Counted from the first letter of the stretch, positions 1 through 11,113 are shown. The stretch: DNA of 64,000 nucleotides from Pycnopodia helianthoides (GCA_032158295.1 CM063252.1:15151885-15215884); one strand, 5' to 3'. A program made the numbers and translations. Notes: generated from the sequence alone by a model not told the origin.

Positions 1-371
1 TCTTCAACAATAAAATTCTTCAAAATAAATTCCGCATCTGGAATCGATGCAGTTGGAACTGTCAAAAATGTGATTTTTTTTCTTCTTCTGTGCTTGACTG
101 GACTGCCCTTGGCAAGCCCAATTTCATAGCGTTGCTTTAAGCAGCAACTAATTGCTTTAACAATTTTGGGTTGGTATTTTTTTGTCAAAGAATATTTGAG
201 GCACTGCGCTTTTGGTTTTTGGGTTTGTGGTAGTCTCACTATGTTAGAAGTGTGGTTGGTGGGATTCTGCATATGGCTAATCTCACTGTACACTCACTCT
301 GCAGGTCTTGTGTGTAAATCAAGCATTGAGATCCATTTAAGTGTATGATTCTGTTCCTTCACACATTCAAG

Positions 372-759
372 TTAGGATCATAGATTGGTAAGATAGATGT
401 ACTCCAGAAAATTAAAGAACCACAACTATAAACTATTGTGGGAAAGTAGTCCCTTCGAAGTAACATGGTTTGGATAATTTGTAAAAATTCTGTGACAGTT
501 TTTTTGCTGTTTACTCAGCAAGTAGACACTGTATTCAGCTGAAACTTTGTAACCCGAACAAAGATATTGACAAAATGGGAAGGCCGCCAACATAGGGCTA
601 GATAGCTCAGTTGGTATAGCGCCGGTACGTTAATCCGGAGGTCGTTGGTTCAAATCCCGCTCTAGTCAATTTTTCTTTGTCCAACCCCAACCCACTTTGT
701 AAATTTGTCAATAAATCAGCAATACTGTGTCAAAAACCAATCTATGACCCTACCTTTAA
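372..759 (+). mobile_element. TTAA-type MITE (tcatagattggt family) with SINE inside
   Basis: Left end ttaggatcatagattggt (372-389) and right end accaatctatgaccctacc (736-754) are inverted copies, with tttaa at the right border. Related ends occur at 19248, 30757, 37111 and 47548. A tRNA-like SINE occupies about 551-690, inside the element. Confidence 0.7.
551..690 (+). mobile_element. tRNA-Asn-like SINE copy 1
   Basis: A tRNA-like body at 596-667 has a seven-pair acceptor stem (ggctaga/tctagtc), a D-arm gctc/gagc-like, loop cgtta giving anticodon GTT, and B-box ggttcaaatcc. Conserved flanks aacaaagatattgac upstream and tttttctttgt downstream are shared with the other copies. Position 33 is C rather than T, so it is not a good functional tRNA. 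Confidence 0.75.
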
Positions 760-1267
760 AGCTACTGAAACGTGGGAACCCACGGTTCCGAAAAATGTTT
801 GAACATGCACTAGACTTCCTTGCTGTAGTGCTAATTATGATGTCTAGCATTTGGTTTTAACTTGGAACCACACTTGTTCTTGTCTGCTCTTACGGTTCCA
901 ACAAGCCTTCCTTGGTCCCTGCCAGGAGACTAAACAGTGTTCTGTTCACTTCTTTAATAACTTTGTTGCTTTTTCTGTAAACAAATGCAAACAGCCGCTT
1001 CAGAGGGTGACGGAGATGACTTAGACGAACAAGGTATACAGGTTCATTTGACCTACCCACTTCCCCTATCACCGCACTCACCGGTAATAACCACACCAGC
1101 TCTGCCCCCCCCCCACAACCTTTCCACAAAAACCCAAGGCGTGTAAAGAGTCAACTAACATTATTAACTCAACCTCTCCTACACCTCACTGCTGTTCAGC
1201 GGTAGTCAGAGAAGTCTGACATTTTATTGTACAGTTTTTTGTAAGTGCACATTTGCATACATTATAT

Positions 1268-2106
1268 AAGGGTGCGTTTTCGCGGTCGTAACCAACAACT
1301 GTTTCGGCTGACTTGGCCGTGGGTTTAAAGGGTGTGTACAACATTGGTAAGACTAAAGATATAAATGTTCACAGATTTGCACATAACTGACATGGGATGA
1401 AGAGGGTCATGGTGGTAAACTTCCCTTGAAATAGTTTTGCTTGAAATGCTATAGTTTTTGAGAAATTAGTAAAACAGTAAAAACATATAAAGGGGTCGTC
1501 TTTTACTGTTTTCCTGAGACACCGATGACCGATTGAGCTTATTTCATGGATATGTTGGATTACACAAAGCGTGGATATTGGTATTTGACAATTGGGTCAT
1601 TCCACCAAATTGAGACACAGTGTGATTTTTGTGCAATATTTGTCCATACTATGAAAAGAAATCATTTATTTGACCCAATTATTTCATGTAACATTCTCCT
1701 TTGAGTGTGAACAAGTTTGATGAAGTATAAATTGTTTTAATGCATTTTAATGGAAATTATTATGAAAAATGTGTGATTTGGATGTAACACGGACACCGTG
1801 CCCATGTTACATCCAGAAGTTTTATTTTTCAAATTTTTCAACACTCAAATACATTATTGTGCAAATTCACTTCGTGCACTAATTACAAGGAACAAATTGT
1901 ACCAGGCAAAACCGTTTTCATGATAGTCAGTGATTAAATACAGCAGAAATGAGGCAGGACTAAAATCATGCACAAGTCATACAAATGTCACAAAGTGTTT
2001 CCCAACTTGGTGGAATGACCCCAATTACGAATGTTGTACACACGCTCTAATCACTGGGCAATGACCGAAACAGTTATTGGTTACGGGCGTGAAAAAAACG
2101 CATCCA
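1268..2106. mobile_element. Long-TIR element with a nested palindrome
   Basis: Left end gggtgcgttttcgcggtcg...aaccaacaactgtttcgg (1270-1307) is inverted at 2064-2104 (ccgaaacagttattggttacgggcgt). Inside, gggtcattccaccaa (1594-1608) is inverted as ttggtggaatgaccc (2008-2021), each flanked by aatt. So one non-autonomous element appears to sit within another. No transposase is seen. Confidence 0.75.
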
Positions 2107-2360
2107 TATTTGTGCGAGTTTGCAATATCTGTCATTCACTCCACATGTAATTGTACATAATATGGGTGCCTCTAATCATGGTGTCAGATTCACTCATATC
2201 AAGAGAGAAAAAACAGACCCACAAACAAATCATCGTAGGCTATGTATTGTCTGCAAGCTGTAACATCAATAATCTAGCAAAATCAATCATTTTTTTGGCC
2301 GAGTTATTAAACCTTTGTAATGTCTTTAGATATGATGAAGGAGCAACATGCTCTACATCT

Positions 2361-2602
2361 GGGCCCAACTTCATAGAGCTGCTAAGCACAACAATTTGCT
2401 TAGCATGAAATTTCTTCCTTGATAAAAACAGGGTTACCAACCAAATTTCCATGTGTTGCATATTGCTTGTTACTGGTATTCAGCTGTTGTTTGCTTATCC
2501 TGAAAATCACGTGGAAATTAGGTTGGTAACCCTGTTTTTATCGATGAAGAAATTTCATGCTAAGCAAATTGTTGTGCTTAGCAGCTCTATGAAATTGGGC
2601 CC
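2361..2602. mobile_element. gggcccaa MITE copy
   Basis: Ends gggcccaacttcatagagct and agctctatgaaattgggccc are inverted. The interior is itself largely palindromic (ggttaccaacc... / ...ggttggtaaccc). Same family at 8015, 10489, 18391 and 37576. Confidence 0.85.
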
Positions 2603-2785
2603 CGCAGTCAATAAGTCAATCTTTTTACCCGCAGAAGTTGTTCCCGGCTGTCTTCAAGCTGATGCATTAACAATTCTGTAATGAATTCTCTTTCTTCCTA
2701 GATTGCAACTGTTCCCAGCTAACTGGCCTTTCGCATCTGCTTGTGATGAAGTGCTATAAATAAGAACCGCGCATTATTGTTAATA

Positions 2786-3229
2786 TTAAAAAAGCCGTGT
2801 TCGCACTGGATAAACATTTTGGGTAACTTCACCATGCCGCCCCGGGTAACATTCCGATGGGTTAATCTTCCCACCGTCCGCACTTGGATTTAATTGACGC
2901 GGGCAGAATTGCCGAGACCATGGGTAAACTAACCGAGCTGGCTCCAAAACAATAAAGAAAGGTCACTGGCTGATGTGACCTGTGGTCATTCCACCGGGTG
3001 ATGGAAGATTTAACCGAGACGTCGCATCCGCACTGGATTTTCTGGCTCGGTTAAACTGACCTGGTCAATCTTCCTGGGCACCTCTGGCTCGGTTAAACTA
3101 CCCACGCGGCGTGGGTAAGTTACCTGTGAGGAAAGTTACCCGGGCTGTTCGCACTGGACTTGAAATGGGTAAGTTACCCATTGGCTCGGTTAGTTTGCCC
3201 AAATTAATTCCAGTGCGAACACGGCTTAA
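2786..3229. mobile_element. TTAA-flanked MITE with agccgtgttcgcactgga ends
   Basis: Inverted ends at 2793-2810 and 3209-3227 are bordered by ttaa on both sides. The interior has repeated ggctcggttaaac and gggtaagttaccc motifs. A fragment resembling its left part lies at 7905-7965. Confidence 0.8.
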
Positions 3230-3472
3230 AACATTTTATATGCTGTGATATGATGGCTCATGGCTACGTGCCTTGAACTTTACGCAATGAATGCACGCTG
3301 TGATGGGGTCCGTGGTGTTTTTGTACACTCGAGGGGGGTCCCAAAACCAATGGGCCTCCCAATCACACAGTATACAACAATTGTTTTGTTCTACCATAGT
3401 AATAGATTATCTTCCAATATTATTACAACAAAATTGGCACAGTTAAAGAAGCAGATGAACAGTGGTGAAGGA

Positions 3473-3629
3473 ATAGATGGATTGCAATACGCGTCATTGG
3501 CCGCCATCTTTGATGTAAAACAATGGAAAAGTGTACGCGCTACGCACGACTCTCAGCCAATGATAGCTCTTCACGCATGCACAATTCATCAAAGATGGCG
3601 GCCGATGACGTCTATTGCAATCCATCTAT
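3473..3629. mobile_element. 157-bp MITE, atagatggattgcaata ends
   Basis: Perfect-looking inverted ends, atagatggattgcaata and tattgcaatccatctat. A second copy in opposite internal orientation lies at 43728-43881, with shared gccgccatctttga motif. Confidence 0.85.
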
Positions 3630-3763
3630 TGTAAACAACAATGGCGGCCATTGACATATAAACATTGTTTCACTGTTCCCTATGCCACATCACACAAGAA
3701 AGGGGCGCCAATACCAGGGCAACGGAGGCTGGGGCCTCCGTGTAATTCCAGGCCTGGGATTGT

Positions 3764-3815
3764 TGTACAAAATCCCCCCCCCCCCCCGATTGCAAGATGC
3801 AAATGTTGGCAGCTC
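3764..3815 (+). repeat. Fragment of the ttgcaagatgcaaatgttgg repeat
   Basis: Short copy of the right end of the family seen at 8381-8573 and 22400-22592, interrupted by a run of C. Confidence 0.6.
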
Positions 3816-3978
3816 TGAAGTATGCTATAAGCAAAGCCAATCATATCATTTCGAGTACACCAATCAAAAGAGCCCGTTGCTTCTTCTGACATGTCAACTA
3901 GTGCGCTCTAGTTGTCGTCGGGAGACGAAGGAGATGTGAAATGTAGAGGCCATTTCCCACGGATATCGGTGTGTTCTT

Positions 3979-4266
3979 CCCATAGAGTTATATATAAGAA
4001 CTAGAGGACGCACTAGCCAAGTTACGTGACTCGTCGCGCGGGTCATGTTTCCATGTTTCCTGTGCTACTACCACTACTTTACTGTACGCAAAAACAACAA
4101 CATGAACACCGAGCACGTGATGCATGTCTTTACCATACGCACACCGTGTACTTCGTACTCAATTTTGCCCTTTACAAAATGGCGCTAGTGTCTCCTTGCG
4201 GTCCCGGCGCGTTTGTGCACGCAGTATTGCCAGTGCGCCCTCTAGTTCCTATATATAACTCTATGG
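3979..4266. mobile_element. MITE with ccatagagttatatata ends, copy 1
   Basis: Ends ccatagagttatatataaga and tatataactctatgg are inverted, with agaactagaggacgcact next to them. A second copy in opposite orientation is nested in a SINE at 12143-12423. The interior includes agcacgtgatgcatg and caaaatggcgctagtgtct. Confidence 0.85.
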
Positions 4267-4750
4267 TTTTTCCCTGTTCTGCGTTTATCTTGTGGCTTTC
4301 CTTTTTCATAAAAAAAAAAGCTGCCCTCAAATCCTGAAAAGCAAATCATCCAAAATGCCATTTCTATTATCGAGTGATTTAAAACATTTAATGAAAATAA
4401 TGGCATTGAGATTCAATGCCTATCAAGCTAACAATCTATAAACAGGGACACGCTAAGAGAACTAACATGGGAATACCTGCACTGTGGACAATAATAACGT
4501 TTTAATGATAGCACAAATCTAACCCGTAATTGTAAAAAAAAGAAACGCACTGCCGAGGAAATGTTGTTATTGTGGCACTTTAAGAGGCTGTGCAAGTTTT
4601 GCGTGAAGTCGAACCTCGAAATGCGCAACAGCGGGAATCCAATTTGGGAGGAAACTCCACTAGATCGCAGGGCTTGTAGCTCAAAAATGATTACTAGACT
4701 AGAAGTGCTCTCTTCTGGTTGCGTAAGTTTTTTTTACAAGACCAGCCCGC

Positions 4751-4881
4751 CGGTTTCACGAAACTTTACGCAACTGTGTAAGTCCTCTTGCGCAACCTTT
4801 TATTGTGTAAGTTGTGCACCGCTAACACAAGAAATCTTGCACGAGTGGACTCACGCAGTTGCTTAAAGTTTCGTGAAACCT
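4751..4881. repeat. Inverted repeat with ggtttcacgaaactttacgc arms
   Basis: Arms at 4751-4776 and 4857-4881 are nearly perfect inverted copies around a 80-base core with internal gcgcaac/gttgtgcac pairing. Probably a small MITE; no flanking duplication was fixed. Confidence 0.6.
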
Positions 4882-5625
4882 GCTGCAGAACCAAAATGAT
4901 TCCTTGCACCAAGTTAAACAGATAAACTGTTTTTTTATTTGAACGAGCACTAGGGAAGATTAATCTCATTCAATTTATACTTCGATACTGAACGGAATTG
5001 AAAGCTATTTATCAGACTCAGAGTCAACACAACATAATTTTTGTTTTGCGGTCCAGTGTACGTTTCGAGCCCTGGCCATTTTTTTTTTCACACATTCAAG
5101 CAATGTTAATGGAAACCTGAGTTTCACAAACATGTTCAAATGCGCGCGTGGCTTGCACAGTCTATTTGGGATTAAAGCTTGTACATGAGCGCACTAACTG
5201 TAACCGCAGATTTGACTGAGATTTTGGAGTGATTTTCCGTGTGTTGTTGTGCACACAATTTTAACTACTGCCCAAATCTAGCTCTTCTCGAAAATAATCA
5301 CGTTCATTCAATTCCCGAAACCGGCATTATATATACTTTGATCTTGTTGCCACCATCCTTGACATGTCCCCTGTCAACCGTATCAATCATGACTACTGAT
5401 TTTTCATCATGCCAAATAGGGACCTGACCATTTTCCTTCCAGCCTCGGTTTGATGACAATGGGTTGAATAGACCTTCAAGCACATGATGTCACCACAGTG
5501 GTGCGCCCTCACGCTGAGGTCACAAGGAGGCTGCCCATTGGCCAGTCCTGTGCGCCACGCGCATGTAGCTGTGCGTTTTCTGTTGTTCCATCATTCTATG
5601 ATGGCGGCGTGTTGACGTCGGTGCA

Positions 5626-6013
5626 TAAGGCCTAACAAAAAAATTTGTTGGATTGCCCTTTCGCCCGATTTTTTTTCTTGGGTCGTTCGGTCGATTTTTT
5701 ATTTTTTTATTATTTTTTGTTGAGATGTCAAAGAATGCCCAAAACACACTGCATAAATATTTCAGAGTGAAGTTGATATGTTTGCACTTTGAAATATAAA
5801 CCTAAAGTGTTAATATGTGTCTGTCATCTATATTTTAAACAAAGGGCAACCATATTTACCGTTTTGTAAGCATAAATATTCATGAAATCAAAATTCTGAA
5901 GTGAAAAAAGGGAAAACCACCAAAAAAGTTTTAAAAAACGTGACTGAGATTTTGCTACTTTTACGGTCAGTCGGGAAAGGGCAATCCAACAAAAAAAATT
6001 TGTTAGGCCTAAG
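5626..6013. mobile_element. 388-bp MITE with taaggcctaacaaa ends
   Basis: Left end taaggcctaacaaaaaaa followed by tttgttggattgcccttt (5626-5662), inverted at 5975-6013. Interior AT-rich without coding sequence. Confidence 0.85.
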
Positions 6014-6429
6014 GCCGTATCCGATTGGCGGCTACAGCTACGACTGTTGCTCAGGGTGGTGCTCAGGTTGAACTATACTTCTAGGCATGATAACGCGGAA
6101 ATCTTTTCGCAGCAGTCCACAAATTTGGACACGGTCTAAGGTCCATAGGAGACAAATAAGATGGCTGCACCATGATAAAACCCTTGGCTGGCTTTTTGCT
6201 TCAAAGTTTCAACCAATAAGCTGTTCTAAAGTCAGAATTTGATGCAACAAATTCAGGGGAAGCAGGGCGGATATGAGTTTGGTAAATTTGAAAATTTAAC
6301 TGTCATTTTTTTTACTTTCCCCACCAGTACATAATGATTATGTCACAAACACGTTTTCTCCAGAAACTTAATTATTTTGTGGTGTCCCCCCCCCCACCCC
6401 CAACTCTGAACTATTTCCCCCCTACGCAG

Positions 6430-6567
6430 AAGAAAAGGAGAAGGCCGACACAGATACAGATGCTGATAAAGCCGACCGTGAATCGGAAAAAGCCATTCAC
6501 GCAGAAGGGGAGAAAGACGACGATGACACTGCGGAGGGGTCGGCCACCGAAGCTGAAGGAGGCGAAG
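6430..6567 (+). CDS. AK9: AK9 window exon 1: acidic linker
   Basis: The acceptor is ctacgcag and the donor is GAAG|gtacag. The exon is 138 nt and enters and leaves in phase 1. It encodes 46 residues rich in Glu, Asp, Lys and Ala, including EGEKDDDDTAEG, with no globular features. This is a charged linker of the kind that separates kinase domains in AK9. Symmetric phase 1-1 exons like this can be skipped or duplicated without a frame change. The call rests on phase and composition matching the next exons. Confidence 0.75.
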
Positions 6568-6764
6568 GTACAGAGCGTGAAACCATCTGACTGATATATC
6601 TCTTCCTCTTGTTGCCGCGGCAACCACTGATTTCCTTGAACTTTTTTTTTATTCCATTTCCGATTGCAGTGCTCTCTCTAGTGTGATGTGGAAATCTTTT
6701 CGTGATACTTTGTTTTGATGTATTTTTTTTACCCAATTCTTTGTTTCAGTGGAAGGGTTTAATG

Positions 6765-6985
6765 TTGCAGCGCCATGAAATTGTGCTAGAGCTGCTTATA
6801 AGCACAAAAAATAGTGGCTAAGCACCCCCCAAAATCTGCTTACCAGAATAAGGTGACCAGCCAAAATACCCCACCACATTATACTGGCCGTGACTGGTTT
6901 CTTCTTAAGCAGCATTATACATGTATGATCACTGGGGGGGGGGCCTAATAGAGCTGCTTAGCCACAAAAAGTAACCAAGCACAAA
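6765..6985. mobile_element. Decayed gggcccaa-family MITE
   Basis: Retains agagctgcttataagcac, gcttaccagaataaggt and a second agagctgcttagccac, but the ends have diverged. Confidence 0.45.
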
Positions 6986-7152
6986 ACAATTTGTTGACAG
7001 GTGAATGTTGTTTCTTCGTTTTATTCCCTGTGTGACATGGTCCTTATTTGAAAGCTCATATATTTTCATCTATTTGATGAGAAAATATCCATGTAATTTT
7101 GTATAACTCAATAACACTTGTACAGCAACAGGCTTAAACAACAAACTAATTC

Positions 7153-7892
7153 AAAGGCAGTGTACACTTTTGGTAATTGTTATAGACCAGTATCCTCACT
7201 TGGTGTATCCCAACATATGCATAAAATAACAAACCTGTGAAAATTTGGGCTCAATTGGTCATCGAAGTTGCAAGAAAACAATGACAGAAAAAAACACCCT
7301 TGTTGCACAGAATTGTGTGCTTTCAGATGCTTGAGAAATGCCTGAAGCCTTTTTCAGATTCAAACCTTGGGGTAAACAAAAATTACCTCTTTCTCAAAAA
7401 CTACATTACTTCAGGGGGAATCGTTTCTTAACAGTGCTTTATAACATCAACAGCTCTCCAGTGCTCTTTACCGAGTAAGTTGTTGTGGTCATTAACTTGT
7501 GGAGTAACTACCAAAGGTATACCCTGCCTTTAAAGACACTGGACACCTTTGGTAATTGTCAAAGACCAGTCTTCTCACTTGGTGTATCCCAACATATGCA
7601 CAAAATAACAAACCTGTGAAATTTTGAACTCAATTGGTCGACGCAGTTGCGAGATAATAATGGAAGAAAAAACACCCTTGTCACACGAAGTTGTGTGCTT
7701 TCAGATGCTTGATAAAATCAATTCAAATATTTTACTGAGAAATTACTTCTTTCTCAAAAAGTACGTTACTTCAGAGGGAGCCGTTTCTCACAATCGTTTA
7801 TACTATCAACAGCTCTCCATTGCTCGTTACCAAGTAAATTTTTATGCTAATAATTATTTTGAGTAATTACCAATAGTGTCCAGTGCCTTTAA
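7153..7892. mobile_element. Two adjacent TTAA-type MITEs (cactggacac family)
   Basis: The first runs from about 7153 to the TTAA at 7530 with diverged ends. The second is bounded by TTAA at 7530-7533 and 7889-7892, with ends agacactggacacctttggt and accaatagtgtccagtgcct. Both share interior gcatatgttgggatacacc-like and cagctctcca motifs. They share one TTAA, so one probably inserted at the border of the other. Confidence 0.8.
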
Positions 7893-8014
7893 TCGAGACC
7901 AAAGGTAACATTCCAATAGGTAAATCTTACCATTGTCCACACGTAGATTATTTGCCTAGCTAGGGCGTCAGTTTCCATTGCTCTGACTTTGTATGCAACG
8001 GAGGAGTCCAACCT

Positions 8015-8207
8015 GGGCCCAATTTCATAGAGCTGCTTAAGCACAAAAAGTAGCTAAGCGCGTCAAAACTATGCTTACCAGAATAAGGTTACCAGCTAAC
8101 TACCATGTCACATGTACAATTTGTGACTGGTATCCTGCTCATTTCTGCTAAGTGGACAATTGTTAAGCAAAATTTTTCTGCTTAAGCAGCTCTATGAAAT
8201 TGGGCCC
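8015..8207. mobile_element. Intact gggcccaa MITE
   Basis: 193 bp, with ends gggcccaatttcatagagct and agctctatgaaattgggccc, near-perfect inverted arms of about 28 bases ending in gcttaag. Confidence 0.85.
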
Positions 8208-8341
8208 TGAGCTCATAGTCGGGCCCGGCATGTACCCATGACATCTCATCTCACCATATTTTGCACACATTGTCATTTGATGATCAGCTGCTTCTCTCAT
8301 ATTGCTGTATTGATTCATTTTTTAATAGAGAGGGGAGACAG

Positions 8342-8705
8342 TTGTTAGGATCACAGCAGGCCCGTGGCTGTACATGGAATTCAGAGCCGCCGCCAACTCT
8401 CCCTGATTCTGCAGAAAGGAAAAATTTCCTGAAAATAAAGCAATCTTTCCGTGTTCTGATGAACAGAGTTGAAACTCTCCCCGATGATGGAAACGTTTTT
8501 TCCCTATCAATTCCGAATATCTCCCCGATTGTTGTGCAAAATCGCCCTGATTGCAAGAAGCAAATGTTGGTAAATAATGAACTCTCATTGACTGCACGCA
8601 CCACGCGCGGGCCCTCTGTATCAGATCTATGGGCAGGCGTGCGTGCGCGTTCAGTAACTGAGTGAGAGTTCGTAATTCCATGTAAAGCCACAGACCTGCT
8701 TTGAT
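8342..8705. mobile_element. Compound element: MITE arms around a dispersed repeat
   Basis: Outer arms gcaggcccgtggctgtacatggaatt (8356 on) and tccatgtaaagccacagacctgc (8678-8700) are inverted and match the MITE at 61646-61843. The middle 8381-8573 matches the repeat at 22400-22592 (ccaactct...gcaaatgttgg). The second family seems inserted in the first. Confidence 0.65.
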
Positions 8706-8766
8706 CGCGACGATAGTCCCCCCCCCCCTTTAATTAGCATGCTCTAATTCATTTCATATCACTCAG

Positions 8767-8811
8767 AACCAACTCAGAGCGAGGGCGACAAAGAGGACCC
8801 TGCTGAAGATG
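8767..8811 (+). CDS. AK9: AK9 window exon 2: 15-residue acidic linker
   Basis: This micro-exon of 45 nt lies between tcactcag and the strong donor GATG|gtaaga. It enters and leaves in phase 1, continuing the frame of exon 1 exactly. The residues are PTQSEGDKEDPAED plus split codons. It is a linker segment with no domain. It is too short to stand out as an open frame, and is supported by splice signals and phase. Confidence 0.7.
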
Positions 8812-10097
8812 GTAAGACTATAAATAGATCACCACCCTCATGCTGCACTTCACATTAAGTGCTTCAAACTCAAACCACCCGATTGGGATATGTTCAGTTC
8901 AGTTATTTCCTTACTTTTATGAAAAATAACGATAAGTAGCAATGAGCAGGGTAAATGTAATAAATAGAGAATGGGGCTGTTTTGATATTAAAAGCAGAAG
9001 CTTGTAGAAAACAGCCAGACATACACAAACAAAGAAACAAAAACCAAACAGACAGACATGCAAGCCAAAAGACAGACAAACACTGGACATGACAGCATAC
9101 TGACACAGAACATGATATAGATTAAAGATAATGCAACAATTCATAATTAGCGAAAGTTTGCAGAACAGTTCAAGCAGAATGCGATACAAACTAACTAGGT
9201 AAGAGGGATTAAGAGGTAAACGTGTCAAACTACTTATGTTGTATACCTTGATTGACATTATCTACCAGTGATCAGGGTTGGAGTTGGGTTGGAGGGTATT
9301 TGGGAAGAAGGGTTAGGTTGGGTATGGAAGCCATTGGATTTGGCTTTCAGTTACCCAGTGTCAGGGTTGGACGTTTCCGTCAGAGATGTTGGGAAGCAGG
9401 GTTGCAGACTGGCGTTTCCCGTCAGAGATGTTTGGAAGCCAGTTGCAGATGCTTTCCGTCAAGATGTTGGAAGCCAGTTGCAGACTGGCGTTTCCCGTCA
9501 GAGATGTTTGGAAGCCAGTTTGCAGACTGGCGTTTCCCGTCAGAGATGTTTGGAAGCCAGTTTGCAGACTGGCGTTTCCCGTCAGAGATGTTTGGAAGCC
9601 AGTTTGCAGACTGGCATTTCCCGTCAGAGATGTTGAGCCTTTGCAGATGGCATTCGCAAGAGTTGGCCAGTTTGCAGACTGGCGTTTCCCGTCAGAGATG
9701 TTTGGAAGCCAGTTTGTCAACAATAGTCTCCACCATTTTAAGAAAGATGAGTGCACACAGGACGCAATCCCAACGAATGTACTGATGTCAAAGCAACAAA
9801 ACTTTTTTTGTTGGGGGGGGGGAGCAAATTAGTTTGCTTAAAGGGAAATAATAGTTGTTGTTTTGGGGAAAATTGGGGCTGAAAATGCAGATTAAAGTTA
9901 TGTTGGTGACCTATGACTCGTTTTCATTTTTTTTTACAAAAAGCATTGCACTATTAAAGCACAGGGTTTTTTTTAATGGAAATGTGCGAAATTAAACTTT
10001 GCAAGCATAACGATTCCAACTTTTTGAACATTTTTCATAAACATTTTCAGGAATTTTGTCAATATTTATTTTGGGGGGAATGTTTTTTCGTCGACAG
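8812..10097 (+). other. AK9 intron between window exons 2 and 3
   Basis: The intron contains a 42-bp minisatellite at 9366-9716 (listed separately). The rest, 8880-9250 and 9720-10090, is AT-rich with homopolymers and no recognised feature. Confidence 0.6.
9366..9716 (+). repeat. 42-bp minisatellite, about 8 units
   Basis: Unit ggaagccagtttgcagactg followed by gcgtttcccgtcagagatgttt. Central units are nearly identical; outer ones are shortened or diverged. Because 42 is divisible by three and the unit lacks stops, several long open frames appear on both strands; none has other coding signs. Confidence 0.92.
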
Positions 10098-10368
10098 GTG
10101 ATACATCAACAGTGAAGGACTCCACCATCACCTCGGAGGCGGCCGCTTCCCAAGCGCCCACCGAGGCCACCACAGTAACGGCCCCGAAGGCCCAAACCAT
10201 CGAGGTGGATGAGACGAACGAGGAAGTGAAAGTCATGGTGGACTCGGCGGTGAAGGATGCTGAGAAGCTGACGTACACACTGGCCCCAGAGCAGTACGTT
10301 GATGCACTGGAGGAAGCCGTGACGGAGATACATAAGGAACTACGTAGGAAGGATCCTAAGGGACCAGT
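10098..10368 (+). CDS. AK9: AK9 window exon 3: linker and start of kinase core
   Basis: The acceptor is tcgacag and the donor is CCAGT|gtaagt; the exon is 271 nt, phase 1 to phase 2. The first third is a Thr/Ala-rich linker. The second half looks helical and ordered: TLAPEQYVDALEEAVTEI, then ELRRKDPKGPV. This region lies just before the kinase core beta strand and matches the part of AK9 leading to the GGW motif in the next exon. The Walker A of this domain is not in the window. Confidence 0.85.
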
Positions 10369-10848
10369 GTAAGTTCATAAAGAGTGTCAAGACGTTTCAC
10401 TGGTGTCCCCCCCCCCTGCACCTTCAGATTTTTTTTTTAAGATTATGCATGTCGTGTCCGAGGGGTCAAGTGCATTGAACTCAAGATCTGGGCCAAATTT
10501 CACAGGGCTACTTGAGCACAAAAAGTAGATAAGCGCAACAAAATTATGCTTACCAGAACAAGGTTACCAGCCAAAATACCATTCCACAATGTGTCATCTG
10601 TGAGTGGTATCCTGCTCATTTTTGCTAAGCACCATTTGCTGCTCTATGAAATTTGGCCCTGATGATTGAATCATCGGGGTGCGGGTTCGATTCTTTATCA
10701 TAACACTTGTGTCATTGAGCGTGACACTTAACCATAGTTGCTTCTCCTACCCCAGGTGTATAAATGGGAACCTGAGGGGGTTGGGATAGTATTGTGTTGG
10801 AGAATTCGTGCACGTTCTTATCTAATATTTTCATTTCCTCCTCCCCAG
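10369..10848 (+). other. AK9 intron between window exons 3 and 4
   Basis: The intron holds a diverged gggcccaa-family MITE at 10489-10660, preceded by C and T homopolymers. Nothing else is recognised. Confidence 0.6.
10489..10660. mobile_element. Diverged gggcccaa MITE
   Basis: Ends tgggccaaatttcacagggct and gctctatgaaatttggccct, same inner motifs (gcttaccagaacaaggttacc). Confidence 0.7.
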
Positions 10849-11079
10849 GGCTGGAGGTTGGATCCTAGACAACTTCCCCCAGACCAGAGAGCACTGGACG
10901 GCCCTGATCGATCGAGGCCTCGCCCCCGACGAGGTCATCTTCCTGAAGGACGGCAGCGAGAACGGCTCGTACCTCCTGAAGAGGTGGTACAAGCTGAACA
11001 GGGAGGAGGTGGACGGTAAGATGCAGGAGAGGAAAGACGAGGACGAGCGAGAGAAGGCCAGGGTCTTGGAAGATGCTAG
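10849..11079 (+). CDS. AK9: AK9 window exon 4: kinase core with GGWILDNFP
   Basis: The acceptor follows tcctccccag and the donor is GCTAG|gtaaga. The exon is 231 nt, phase 2 to phase 2. It begins AGGWILDNFPQTREHW, the counterpart of the G-[FW]-[IL]-LDGFPRT strand that positions substrate in adenylate kinases. DNFPQ here replaces the usual DGFPR, so the arginine of canonical enzymes is missing. A hydrophobic strand (PDEVIFL) follows, then a basic/acidic helix rich in Glu, Lys and Arg. The exon belongs to the first kinase domain, which starts upstream of the window. Confidence 0.93.
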
Positions 11080-11113
11080 GTAAGAGGCTTGTCTGTCTGC
11101 TAATCATTGATCC

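Larger units (their letters stand above)
1..6429 (+). other. AK9 intron (5' part of window), repeats only
   Basis: I see no exon here. The stretch carries a chain of inverted-repeat elements, listed separately at 372-759, 1268-2106, 2361-2602, 2786-3229, 3473-3629, 3764-3815, 3979-4266, 4751-4881 and 5626-6013. The segments 1-371, 760-1267, 4890-5620 and 6014-6429 hold nothing I recognise beyond simple A/T and C tracts. Open frames here are short and lack coding character. Confidence 0.6.
6568..8766 (+). other. AK9 intron between window exons 1 and 2
   Basis: The intron carries a decayed copy of the gggcccaa MITE family (about 6765-6985), two adjacent TTAA-type MITEs (7153-7892), an intact gggcccaa MITE (8015-8207) and a compound element (8342-8705). 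I see no coding sequence. About 6600-6760 and 6990-7140 hold nothing recognisable. Confidence 0.6.

Noticed and set aside
9252..9832. Proteins of 120-177 residues over the 42-bp array
   Set aside because: Tandem array with a unit divisible by three is open in many frames on both strands; it lies in an intron.
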